64,000 nucleotides of DNA from JALYNX01 sp963749415. Lineage in GTDB: Bacteria > Actinomycetota > Acidimicrobiia > Spongiisociales > ZC4RG35. This document shows, in pieces, positions 1 through 7,368 of the stretch (position 1 is its first letter; each line of letters starts with the position of its first letter). The stretch spans positions 2,418,001 through 2,482,000 of the forward strand of contig CAVVMG010000001.1 of NCBI GenBank assembly GCA_963749415.1, written 5' to 3'. The notes below the pieces were generated by a model, which had not been told where the DNA came from, ran no database searches, and was given only the letters and a program-made list of their open reading frames with translations. Both the position numbers and the translations under genes were made by a program.

Positions 1-495
1 GGGATGGGACTCCCACAGGGACCCTCGAATCGCGGCGTTGGCGTTGTTGGAGAAGGGGCCGTCCTGGCGGGGCACCGACTCCTCGGGGAACCAACGACGG
101 AAGATCTGTCGCTCCGAGAAGTGCGACTCCGGGATGCCCCGCTGCTTCCCGTAGACCACGGCGACCTTGTCGTCGTCGAATGCTTCAATCAGGTTCTCCA
201 GCCAGGACTCGTGCTCGGGATAGCAGTGCGCCGAGATGAACACCAGGAACTCCCCGGAGGCGGCGCCACACCCGATGTTGAGCGAGCGGCCAAAGCTGAA
301 GTCCTCCTTGCGAATGTGCTCCAGGACCACGTCTTCCCCCTCGACGATGTCGAGAGTGCCGTCATCCGAGCCGGAGTCGACTACCACGACCTCATAGTCG
401 GTGAACGTCTGCCGCTTGAGCTCGGCGAACAGCCTCCCGATGTGCTCTGCCTCGTTGTGACAGCGGATGACGATGGAAGCCTTGGGTGTCGTCAT
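1..495 (-). CDS. Family 2 glycosyltransferase, partial (3' end outside window)
   Basis: N-terminal 165 residues of a GT-A fold glycosyltransferase; the rest lies beyond the window start. The frame opens with ATG and reads a classic GT2 N-terminus: SIVIRCHNEAEHIG near residues 7-20, then VVVDSGSDDGT near 38-48, the nucleotide-sugar binding part. ISAHCYPEHESWLENL follows near 90-105. It starts one base after the stop of the upstream ABC ATPase, so it is the third gene of a permease-ATPase-transferase operon. Such transferases usually build or cap an exported cell-surface polysaccharide from nucleotide sugars at the inner face of the membrane. Acceptor and sugar cannot be read from the sequence. 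Confidence 0.85.
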   Translation of the reverse strand, partial: MTTPKASIVIRCHNEAEHIGRLFAELKRQTFTDYEVVVVDSGSDDGTLDIVEGEDVVLEHIRKEDFSFGRSLNIGCGAASGEFLVFISAHCYPEHESWLENLIEAFDDDKVAVVYGKQRGIPESHFSERQIFRRWFPEESVPRQDGPFSNNANAAIRGSLWESHP

Positions 496-1236
496 CTACC
501 GGCCCGAGACCACTGCGGCGCGGTAGTGATCGACGACCTCTTTCGAAGGGCCTATGTGTTTGACCATCCCCCGCTCCAGCCACATGGTCCGGTCACAGAA
601 CTCCGCGACCTTGTTCAGATTGTGTGACACGAACACGATCGTCCCCGACCGGTCGAGTAGATCCTGCATCGCCTGCTCGCTCTTGACCCGGAACGACTCA
701 TCGCCAACGCTGAGAATCTCGTCGAGGAGCAGGATGTCAGGACTGAGGTGCATCCCGATCGAGAAAGCGAGACGGGAGAGCATCCCCGACGAGTAGGTCT
801 TTATCGGGCGGTCGATGGCTTCTTCGAGCTCGGCGTAGCTCACGATGTCGTCGAACAACTCGTCGATCTGTCGCCTCCTCAGACCCGCTGCCAGGCCGCC
901 GAGATAGATGTTGCGGATCCCGGAGAGCTCGTTGTTGAAACCAACGCCCAACTGCAGCAGCGTCGACGTACGGCCCGAGCTCACCGCCCGTCCCTCATCC
1001 GGGCGGAGCGTCCCAGCGACGACCCGCATCAGGGTGCTCTTCCCGGCGCCGTTGCGCCCGACAATTCCGAAAGCCTCCCCTTTCTTCACCTCGAAGCTGA
1101 CATGATCGAGGGCGACCACGAGCTCCCGCTGCCTGCTCCTGAAATTGGCCAGGCTCCGGCGCAATGTCGGCTTTCGCTCCACGAATGGCCGGAACTGGAC
1201 TGTGACCTCCTCCGCCCTGATCGCCCAGGGCTTCAC
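496..1236 (-). CDS. ABC transporter ATP-binding protein, polysaccharide export (Wzt/TagH type)
   Basis: A 246-residue ATPase that should energise export of a lipid-linked surface polysaccharide through the adjacent permease. Visible motifs are Walker A GRNGAGKST (60-68), signature YSSGM (148-152), Walker B DILLLDE (167-173) and H-loop SHN (204-206). The insertion before Walker A, starting VTVQFRPFVERK, is typical of the Wzt/TagH branch. There is no C-terminal carbohydrate-binding extension, so it is the short form. The GTG start is chosen because it overlaps the permease stop by four bases (GTGA) and places the start just before the domain; a longer in-frame extension upstream runs antiparallel to nothing useful and lies inside the permease gene. 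Confidence 0.9.
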   Translation of the reverse strand: MKPWAIRAEEVTVQFRPFVERKPTLRRSLANFRSRQRELVVALDHVSFEVKKGEAFGIVGRNGAGKSTLMRVVAGTLRPDEGRAVSSGRTSTLLQLGVGFNNELSGIRNIYLGGLAAGLRRRQIDELFDDIVSYAELEEAIDRPIKTYSSGMLSRLAFSIGMHLSPDILLLDEILSVGDESFRVKSEQAMQDLLDRSGTIVFVSHNLNKVAEFCDRTMWLERGMVKHIGPSKEVVDHYRAAVVSGR

Positions 1237-2078
1237 AGGTAACGGACCATTCGCGTCTCGGAGCGAACGAACCCGGCGACCCCGATGAGGAACACGACAA
1301 CGGCCCAGGCCAGTGCCGGCCAGAGGTTGCTGAATTGGAAGGGATAGTCGGGCTGACCGATCAGGGCGCTCCGGTAGAGGGCGATGATGTGGAACATCGG
1401 GTTCAGCTCCACCACGGTCTGGATCGTCGGATCGGCGTCGTCGAGAAACGTGAGCTGCCAGATGATCGGGGACAGGTAGAGCCAGAGCCGGTTGATGTAG
1501 GGGAGAAAGTTGTTGATGTCGCGGAATGGAACCGCGAGCCGGGCCACGATGGCGCTCAGCCCGAGGTTGAAGAGGATCTGAATCGGAAACACAACCGCCA
1601 GCAAGAGGGTGTATCGGGAGGGATGGGCTCCAGTGGTGGGCCATGCGATCGCATAGAAGACGACCAACGACGCCAGGAATCCCACGCCGGACTCGATGAG
1701 ACTCGAGATGATAAGGACCAGGCGTGGGAACTTGAGGTTGACCAGCAGCTTCGAGTTTTGGAGGATGGCGTTGGCCCCACCGGTCATCGACTGATTCGTG
1801 AAGTGAAAGACGAACATCCCGGAGAGCAGGTAGGCGATGTACCCCTCGGGCCGACTCGACCCCGCGAACAGGATCCCGAACACGAAGAAATAGACGAGGC
1901 CGAGAAGGAGCGGGTTGAGCACCCACCAGAACAGCCCGAGAACGGTGGACGCGTTCCTCGCCTTCAGGTTCCCCATCGCCAGGAACCAGGCAAACTCGCG
2001 GCGCGCCCAGAGGTCGGTGAGATAGGTCCGCAACCTTCGGGCGCGGTAGGTGATCCCTCGAGGAGTGGAGACTGCCAC
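1233..2078 (-). CDS. ABC-2 type permease, polysaccharide export (Wzm/TagG type)
   Basis: A 281-residue inner-membrane permease with about six hydrophobic segments and a cytoplasmic N-terminus. The early segment FAWFLAMGNLKARNASTVLG is the family's signature amphipathic helix before the first membrane span, and the C-terminus reads FVRSETRMVRYL. It pairs with the downstream ATPase by a 4-base overlap, giving a TagGH/Wzm-Wzt exporter for O-antigen- or teichoic-acid-like polymers. It is the first gene of its operon and is divergent from the MauE-like gene, with about 95 bases between the two starts holding the promoters for both. Confidence 0.9.
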   Translation of the reverse strand: MAVSTPRGITYRARRLRTYLTDLWARREFAWFLAMGNLKARNASTVLGLFWWVLNPLLLGLVYFFVFGILFAGSSRPEGYIAYLLSGMFVFHFTNQSMTGGANAILQNSKLLVNLKFPRLVLIISSLIESGVGFLASLVVFYAIAWPTTGAHPSRYTLLLAVVFPIQILFNLGLSAIVARLAVPFRDINNFLPYINRLWLYLSPIIWQLTFLDDADPTIQTVVELNPMFHIIALYRSALIGQPDYPFQFSNLWPALAWAVVVFLIGVAGFVRSETRMVRYL

Positions 2079-2173
2079 GAGCCGGGATTGTATGACTCCG
2101 ATCAGGCCAATCCGTACCTATCTGTCAAGCAGCATCAGGGCTTTCGTTTGATAGAAAACGGTCCCCGGTTAAG

Positions 2174-2692
2174 GTGCCACCGGTGGTTGCATCAGCCTTT
2201 TCAACCATCGCCCTGGTCCTCCTTGCCGCCAGCGGCGTCTCCAAGGCCATCGACCCCAACCCGACACGAGGCGCGTTGCAGGCCGCCGGGCTCCCCTCCT
2301 CTCGGCGTGTCGCTCGACTTCTGGGGGCCTCCGAGGTGCTGGCCGCGGCCGTCGCGCTGACCATGGGCGGCTGGTGGGTCGCCCCCGCTGCGCTCCTCTA
2401 CCTCGGATTCACCTGGTTCACGTTGGCCGCGGTTCGTCACCTGATCCCGGTTCAGGGCTGCGGTTGCTTCGGCCGTGAGGACACGCCTCCCTCGGTCGTT
2501 CATGTCGTCTACAACGCGACCGCTGCTTTGGCGATGATCATCCTGATGGTGACCGGTGGCGATGCCGTCCCCTGGTCGGGCCCGGTCACCACCCTGGTGA
2601 TCTTCCTCGGGTTCGGTCTGGTCGGAGGATTCCTGTCCTACCTCCTGTTGGCACAGCTTCCCCGCACGCTCGACCTGGCGAGCCCCTCATGA
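2174..2692 (+). CDS. MauE/DoxX-family redox-associated membrane protein
   Basis: A 172-residue integral membrane protein with four to five hydrophobic helices. The loop after the third helix carries QGCGCFG (Cys96 and Cys98), the conserved cysteine pair of the MauE family. MauE is needed, with MauD, to form the disulfides of the methylamine dehydrogenase light chain, probably by passing electrons between the membrane and a periplasmic thioredoxin-like partner. The start is GTG. The stop overlaps the next gene's ATG (ATGA), so translation is coupled to the Cys-rich exported protein. That arrangement argues for a maturation role like MauE; the electron acceptor is unknown. Confidence 0.85.
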   Translation: MPPVVASAFSTIALVLLAASGVSKAIDPNPTRGALQAAGLPSSRRVARLLGASEVLAAAVALTMGGWWVAPAALLYLGFTWFTLAAVRHLIPVQGCGCFGREDTPPSVVHVVYNATAALAMIILMVTGGDAVPWSGPVTTLVIFLGFGLVGGFLSYLLLAQLPRTLDLASPS

Positions 2693-4017
2693 GCACCAGG
2701 CTGGTCGAAGCCGCCTCCCGCGCCCTCGACTCACGCACTTCGAGGCGGGGGTTCCTGAGACGGGCGGCCATGGTGGGAACAGCCCTGGTCGCGGCGCCCA
2801 CCACCTATCTGCTCCGACCGGGCAGCGCCTACGCAGCGGTCATCCCCGGCCAGTGCAGTTCCGGTGCTCGCTGCAACGATGGATGGACCGAATTTTGCTG
2901 CAACATCACCGGGGTCAACACCTGCCCCCCGGGGAACATCGTGGCCGGATGGTGGCGAGCGGAGGGCAACACCTATTGCGACGGCAACAGCCGCTATTAC
3001 CTGGACTGCAACTCGTCGAGTTGCGGAGGGTGCAGCTGTGGCGGCTCGGGGACCTGTAGCCACACCTGTGTCGACTGCCATTGCCACTGCAACCACGACA
3101 ACTGCGGTGAACGCAAGACCTGCTGCACCCGGTTCCGCTACGGGCAGTGCAACAACCACAAGTCGTGCATCGGGCCCATCACCTGTCGAGTGGTCACCTG
3201 CGTGCCGCCATGGGAATGGGACTCGTCGTGCTCCACGACCTCGGCTGTGTCCCAGTCGACGTACACGCAGAGCGCCGCCGGCCTGCTCCCCGACACGACC
3301 CCCAAGGGCCCCTACCCGGCCTGGCCTGGGGTCTACGCCGGGGCGACCTGGCAGTTGCGCATTGCCGCCAGCAGCGGCCCGGCCAACCAGACCTTCGACT
3401 TCGGGGTCGCCGGCGACTACCCGATCGCCGGGGACTTCTCCAATTCAGGGGTGCGCACGATTGGGGTGGTGAAGAACACCCGGCATGGCGTCGCAGGGTC
3501 ACCCAATCTCGTCTGGTACCTGCGCCAGGTCGAGGGCCCCGGAGATGCCGAGCTCGTGATCAAGTACGGGCAGCCCGGAGACATCCCCGTGATCGGCGAC
3601 TGGAACGGAAACGGGGTCCACACCATCGGGGTGGTCAGGGGGAACCGGTGGCTCCTGCGCAACTCGAATCGAGCCGGTGACCCCGATTACGACTTCGTCT
3701 TCGGCCAGCCGGGGGACCTGCCGGTTGTCGGCGATTGGAACGGCGACGGTTCGACCGGGATCGGCATGGTCCGCGGCAGCCGCTGGATGCTCCGCAACTC
3801 CCTGTCCGGAGGGAACCCAAACTTCGACTTCACTTTCGGCGGAGGGCCGGGGAGGCCGGTGACAGGAGACTGGAATGGCGACGGGGTGACCGGCATCGGA
3901 TGGTTCAACGCGGGGGCCTGGTCGATCAGGAACACTCTGTCGTCGGGAGCCGCTCAGTCGACTTTCACATTCGGCAACCCCAACGGCCTCCCCGTCACCT
4001 GGGGGAGAAACGCCTGA
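2689..4017 (+). CDS. Tat-exported Cys-rich protein: methylamine dehydrogenase light-chain-like domain fused to VCBS/FG-GAP-like repeats
   Basis: 442 residues. The N-terminus has a twin-arginine signal, SRRGFLRR at 18-25, a hydrophobic stretch and cleavage near Ala49. Residues 56-178 hold about 23 cysteines. Within this, NTCPPGNIVAGWWRAE followed by SRYYLDC resembles the CPPG...W...DG..Y...DC core of the methylamine dehydrogenase light chain (MauA), recalled from memory. The first Trp of the TTQ cofactor has a counterpart, but I see no clear counterpart of the second, so catalysis is doubtful. Residues about 225-442 are four repeats built on GDWNGDG...GIG...W.LRNS, the Asp/Asn-rich calcium-loop style of VCBS/FG-GAP propellers. 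Tat export with this many cysteines, between MauE and MauD homologues, implies assisted disulfide formation. Confidence 0.75.
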   Translation: MSTRLVEAASRALDSRTSRRGFLRRAAMVGTALVAAPTTYLLRPGSAYAAVIPGQCSSGARCNDGWTEFCCNITGVNTCPPGNIVAGWWRAEGNTYCDGNSRYYLDCNSSSCGGCSCGGSGTCSHTCVDCHCHCNHDNCGERKTCCTRFRYGQCNNHKSCIGPITCRVVTCVPPWEWDSSCSTTSAVSQSTYTQSAAGLLPDTTPKGPYPAWPGVYAGATWQLRIAASSGPANQTFDFGVAGDYPIAGDFSNSGVRTIGVVKNTRHGVAGSPNLVWYLRQVEGPGDAELVIKYGQPGDIPVIGDWNGNGVHTIGVVRGNRWLLRNSNRAGDPDYDFVFGQPGDLPVVGDWNGDGSTGIGMVRGSRWMLRNSLSGGNPNFDFTFGGGPGRPVTGDWNGDGVTGIGWFNAGAWSIRNTLSSGAAQSTFTFGNPNGLPVTWGRNA

Positions 4018-4721
4018 TGACCGCCGCAGTGATCATCGAGGGTGTGGTCATCGTCCTGTTGGCGGTGCTGGTAGCGGGTCTTCTCAAGAGTCACGCCGAG
4101 ATCCTTCGCCAGCTTCATGCCCTCGGCGTCACCGAGGAGGGCGTGGTAACCGTCGGCTCTGCGAACACCCAGCCCAAGACGACCGGGTTCGAGCGAGCGC
4201 CGACAACGACTCTGAGCGGCGTCACGTTGGACGGAGGGGCTCAGACCGTCAGCCTGGAGCAGGGACGGGGCAACACGATGCTCGCCTTCCTCTCATCGGG
4301 ATGCCTGAGCTGTGAGACCTTCTGGAGAGAGCTGAGCGGTGACTTCGAGCCGCCGACCCCTGATACCCGGGCAGTGATCGTCACCAAGGGCCCCGAGTCG
4401 GAGTCACCTTCGCGGGTACGGGAACTGGCGCCGTCCCGGGTGCCACTCCTCATGTCCGACGAGGTGTGGCAGGCGTTCAAGGTCCCGATGACCCCCTACT
4501 TCATGCTCGTCGACGGGACCGGGATGGTGATCGGCGAAGGGGCGGCTGCCAGCTGGAAGCACCTGCTCGGCCTTCTCCGCCAGTCGGCCGAAGACGCCAA
4601 TGCCATCACGTTGACCTCAGGAGATCGACGGGACCCGCCCGATCGGCAGCTCAAAGCGGCGGGCGTGCTCCCCGGCGACCCCTCGCTCTATGAGAACCCG
4701 CTCGAGGAGGCAGAGTCGTGA
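4017..4721 (+). CDS. MauD-like membrane-anchored thioredoxin-fold protein
   Basis: 234 residues. One membrane helix at about 4-24 anchors an extracytoplasmic thioredoxin-like domain. The active-site motif is CLSC (Cys96-Cys99), preceded by MLAFLSSG. The cis-Pro strand appears as VPMTPYFMLVDGTG near 162-175. This is the layout of MauD, the disulfide oxidoreductase/isomerase partner of MauE. The ATG overlaps the stop of the Cys-rich protein gene (TGATG), so the redox protein is made together with its presumed client. The next gene overlaps by GTGA. A role in forming or isomerising the many disulfides of the upstream protein is inference from this context. Confidence 0.8.
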   Translation: MTAAVIIEGVVIVLLAVLVAGLLKSHAEILRQLHALGVTEEGVVTVGSANTQPKTTGFERAPTTTLSGVTLDGGAQTVSLEQGRGNTMLAFLSSGCLSCETFWRELSGDFEPPTPDTRAVIVTKGPESESPSRVRELAPSRVPLLMSDEVWQAFKVPMTPYFMLVDGTGMVIGEGAAASWKHLLGLLRQSAEDANAITLTSGDRRDPPDRQLKAAGVLPGDPSLYENPLEEAES

Positions 4722-5176
4722 GCCGTCTCGAACGCTCCGGCGTCGCGGTGGAGGTACCCGCCGGATGGGAAGGCACGATCAACGGTGGTGGGTTCCCGCT
4801 GATGGCTGACGGGGCGGTCGAGCCGACGGTCATGCATCTCGGGACTTTCCCCCTTCCCGCGGAGCGAGGCTCATTCGGGAGCGGCGCCGTCGAGCTGATG
4901 AACAACCAAGACATCTTCATCACCCTCTTCGAGTACGAGCCCGAGGCCGCCGACACGCCTCTCTTTGCGGAGCAAGGGATCCCGACCGCCCTCCAGGCGC
5001 GGCAATTCGCCCGAGATGCCTTGCAAGAGGCTCGTCCTGAGCAGAGCGCAGTCCAGCAGTTCTTCACCTACCGGGGGCGGGCCTTTTGCCTGTATGTCGT
5101 GCTCGGCTCGCACATCGACCGCGCCGACCTCCTCCCCAGGGTGAACCAGGTCCTCGACACCCTCGAGATCGAGTGA
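4718..5176 (+). CDS. Hypothetical protein in MauE/MauD operon
   Basis: A 152-residue protein that I do not recognise with confidence. It lacks a signal peptide, membrane helix or cysteine cluster (a single Cys near 127). The start reads SGVAVEVPAGWEGTINGGG and the end DLLPRVNQVLDTLEIE. A beginning around a V.VP.GW strand and an ending in a helix plus L.I strand recall PsbP/DUF1795-like small domains, but this is a weak resemblance. It overlaps both neighbours (GTGA upstream, TGATG downstream), so it is a fixed member of the five-gene operon. A cytosolic role beside an otherwise exported system is the odd point. The GTG start is set by the overlap. Confidence 0.6.
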   Translation: MSRLERSGVAVEVPAGWEGTINGGGFPLMADGAVEPTVMHLGTFPLPAERGSFGSGAVELMNNQDIFITLFEYEPEAADTPLFAEQGIPTALQARQFARDALQEARPEQSAVQQFFTYRGRAFCLYVVLGSHIDRADLLPRVNQVLDTLEIE

Positions 5177-6180
5177 TGAAACGCTGGCTGGCCATCGGTG
5201 TCGCCGGCGCGGTCTTGGTGGCCACCGTCGTCGTGCTGTGGCCTGATCGAGCGGAGGCGATCCTCCTCCAGGGAACATTCGTCGACGACAACGGGAGCCC
5301 GCATGAGAACGGGATCGAGGCGCTGGCTCTCGCCCAGATCACTTCGGGTTGCAATCCGCCGGCCAACACCAGGTTCTGCCCCAACGACAGCGTGACCCGG
5401 GCGCAAGCTGCGACGTTCCTCACCCGGGCTCTGGGGCTTTCCGGCACCGGGACCGATTTCTTCGTCGATGACAACGGTCACATCCTCGAGGAGGGGATCA
5501 ACCGCATGGCTGCGGTGGGGCTCACTGTGGGTTGCAACCCGCCGACCAACAACCGCTTCTGCCCCGACCGGAGCCTGACCCGAGCCGAATTCGCAACATT
5601 CATCGCCCGAGCTCTCAACTTGCCCAATACCAACGAGGACTTCTTCGTAGACGACAATGGCCACGTCCTCGAAGGGCCAATAAATCGGATCGCCGAAGCC
5701 GGGATCACGGTGGGCTGCAACCCACCGACCAACAACCGCTTCTGCCCCAATCGGGTGCTCACCCGCGGTGAGACCGCAACCCTCCTCACCCGCGCCCTCA
5801 GTCTGCCCCACAACCCGCAACGGATCCCTCTGGCCAACTGGTCTCCCGTGATATGCAGCAAGGGGGGGATCACCTGCTCGGTGCTCGTCGACACTTTCAG
5901 CGGCCGGACTCATCTCGTCCAGGAGGGCTTTTTCCAGGTGCTCCCGTACAAGACCGGGGAGCAAGCCCAATTCACGTCCTCCAACACCACTTTCACCCTC
6001 ATCGTCGACGGTGACCCGGTCTCGACGACCCAATTGGCCATCGCCAGCTCATCGACCCAGGCCTTGCGTCGTTGGAACACGACTCTGGTGTTCTCTGCGG
6101 GCAATCACACTGTGGTCGGGGAATGGCGCTGGAACGGAGCCCTGATCCAACGCACCACTGCGACTGTCCGGGCCGACTAG
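5176..6180 (+). CDS. Secreted S-layer homology (SLH) domain protein
   Basis: 334 residues: an N-terminal signal or anchor (MKRWLAIGVAGAVLVATVVV), three SLH repeats at about 30-215, and a C-terminal beta-rich domain of about 115 residues that I do not recognise. Each repeat follows F.DD.NG...E.GI..LA..G.T.GCNPP.N.RFCP...TRA..A.FL.RAL. Each has a Cys pair (GC...FC) about nine residues apart, likely an intra-repeat disulfide. SLH domains attach proteins to secondary cell-wall polymers. It is the last gene of the MauE/MauD operon, joined by TGATG overlap, so its disulfides may be clients of that redox pair. Its TAG shares the palindrome CTAG with the convergent peptidase stop. Confidence 0.85.
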   Translation: MKRWLAIGVAGAVLVATVVVLWPDRAEAILLQGTFVDDNGSPHENGIEALALAQITSGCNPPANTRFCPNDSVTRAQAATFLTRALGLSGTGTDFFVDDNGHILEEGINRMAAVGLTVGCNPPTNNRFCPDRSLTRAEFATFIARALNLPNTNEDFFVDDNGHVLEGPINRIAEAGITVGCNPPTNNRFCPNRVLTRGETATLLTRALSLPHNPQRIPLANWSPVICSKGGITCSVLVDTFSGRTHLVQEGFFQVLPYKTGEQAQFTSSNTTFTLIVDGDPVSTTQLAIASSSTQALRRWNTTLVFSAGNHTVVGEWRWNGALIQRTTATVRAD

Positions 6181-7298
6181 GCGACGACCACCAGCGAGCG
6201 CTCGGCCCGATTCAGGGACTCGACTCCGTTCTCGGTGCAGACAACGATGTCCTCGATCCGGACTCCGAAGCGGCCCGGTAGATAGATCCCTGGCTCCACC
6301 GAGAACGTCATCCCGGGCTCCAGAGCCTGGTCGTTGCCTTCCACCATGTAGGGGTGCTCATGCACCTCGAGCCCGATGCCGTGACCGGTGCGGTGCACGA
6401 AGTGCTTCCCATGCCCCGCTGCCGCAATGACGGACCGCGCCCATCGATCGACCTCTTGACATGGCACGCCGGGCCCGACGACCGATCTCCCGACCCGGTT
6501 CGCCTCCTCGACCAGAGCATGGATCTCCTTCTCCTCGTTGCCGGGCTCGCCGACGGAAAAGGTCCTGGTGACGTCCGAGAAGTAGCCGCCGATGCGCCCT
6601 CCGAAATCACAGACCACCAGATCGCCATCTTTCATCGTCCGCAGGCCGGGCTCGTGATGTGGAGACGACGAGTTGGGGCCAGACCCGACGATCGTGAACG
6701 ATGCGACGTCATGTCCCTCCTCGACGGTCAGCGCTGCGATGTCCCGCGCCACCTGTCGCTCCGAGCGGCCGGCGAATCGCACGTCGGACGTGATCCTCCT
6801 CAAGACCCGGTCTACGGCCTCGGCCGCGGCCCGCAGGGTCGCGATCTCGTCGTGATCCTTTCGTATTCGCAGTTGCTTGGTCAGATCCGACGCCTCCTGC
6901 CATCGCACGCCGGGAAGCTCACGTTGCAGACGGAGCACGAAAGTCGACCAGGTCTGGTCGCCCATGGCCACCCGAGTCGCTTTGCCAATTGCCCGGGCCA
7001 CGATCCCGATTGGATCCTCGCTGTCGTTCCAAACGACCATCTCGTAAGGGCCCGGGCCGACCCTGGGGGCCTCGAGTTGGGGTACCAGGAGGAGCGGGTC
7101 GCCCGACTGGCGCACAACGAGCATGTTGAGCCGCTCGGAGGCCATCGCCTCATAGCCGGTGAAATAGGGCAGATCCGACCCCACCGAGAGCATCACCGCG
7201 TCGGTCGAGGTCTCCGACATCAGCTGCCGCAGCCGTCCGATGCGTCCGGCGTGGTCGAAGCGGCGTCCTGGCCGCGAGGGGACTTGGGTCTCCAGCAA
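6177..7298 (-). CDS. M24 family Xaa-Pro peptidase (aminopeptidase P-like)
   Basis: 373 residues. The N-terminal creatinase-like domain begins RIGRLRQLMSETSTDAVMLS and includes PYFTGYEA. The C-terminal pita-bread domain carries the five metal ligands: Asp in VCDFGG, Asp in FSDVTRTF, His in HRTGHGIGLEVHE, Glu in FSVEPGIY and Glu in RIEDIVV. These enzymes remove N-terminal residues preceding proline or cleave X-Pro dipeptides in the cytosol. No signal peptide is seen. The longest frame starts with TTG; an ATG about 27 codons in is a possible alternative, though it would trim the first helix. The gene stands alone, convergent with the SLH gene and divergent from the lyase-like gene. Confidence 0.88.
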   Translation of the reverse strand: MLETQVPSRPGRRFDHAGRIGRLRQLMSETSTDAVMLSVGSDLPYFTGYEAMASERLNMLVVRQSGDPLLLVPQLEAPRVGPGPYEMVVWNDSEDPIGIVARAIGKATRVAMGDQTWSTFVLRLQRELPGVRWQEASDLTKQLRIRKDHDEIATLRAAAEAVDRVLRRITSDVRFAGRSERQVARDIAALTVEEGHDVASFTIVGSGPNSSSPHHEPGLRTMKDGDLVVCDFGGRIGGYFSDVTRTFSVGEPGNEEKEIHALVEEANRVGRSVVGPGVPCQEVDRWARSVIAAAGHGKHFVHRTGHGIGLEVHEHPYMVEGNDQALEPGMTFSVEPGIYLPGRFGVRIEDIVVCTENGVESLNRAERSLVVVA

Positions 7299-7368
7299 AG
7301 CCCGGCAACGATAACCAAGAGGCGAAAGATGGCCGCGTAACCCCGATCCCCAACTACGGTTTCATCGG

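Noticed and set aside
4..1242. Plus-strand reading frames opposite the glycosyltransferase and ABC ATPase
   Set aside because: They are antisense shadows: the minus-strand frames carry complete ATPase and glycosyltransferase motifs.
2689..4017. A genuine methylamine dehydrogenase light chain
   Set aside because: The second cofactor Trp is not visible and no heavy chain, amicyanin or MauG gene is nearby; only the scaffold similarity is kept.
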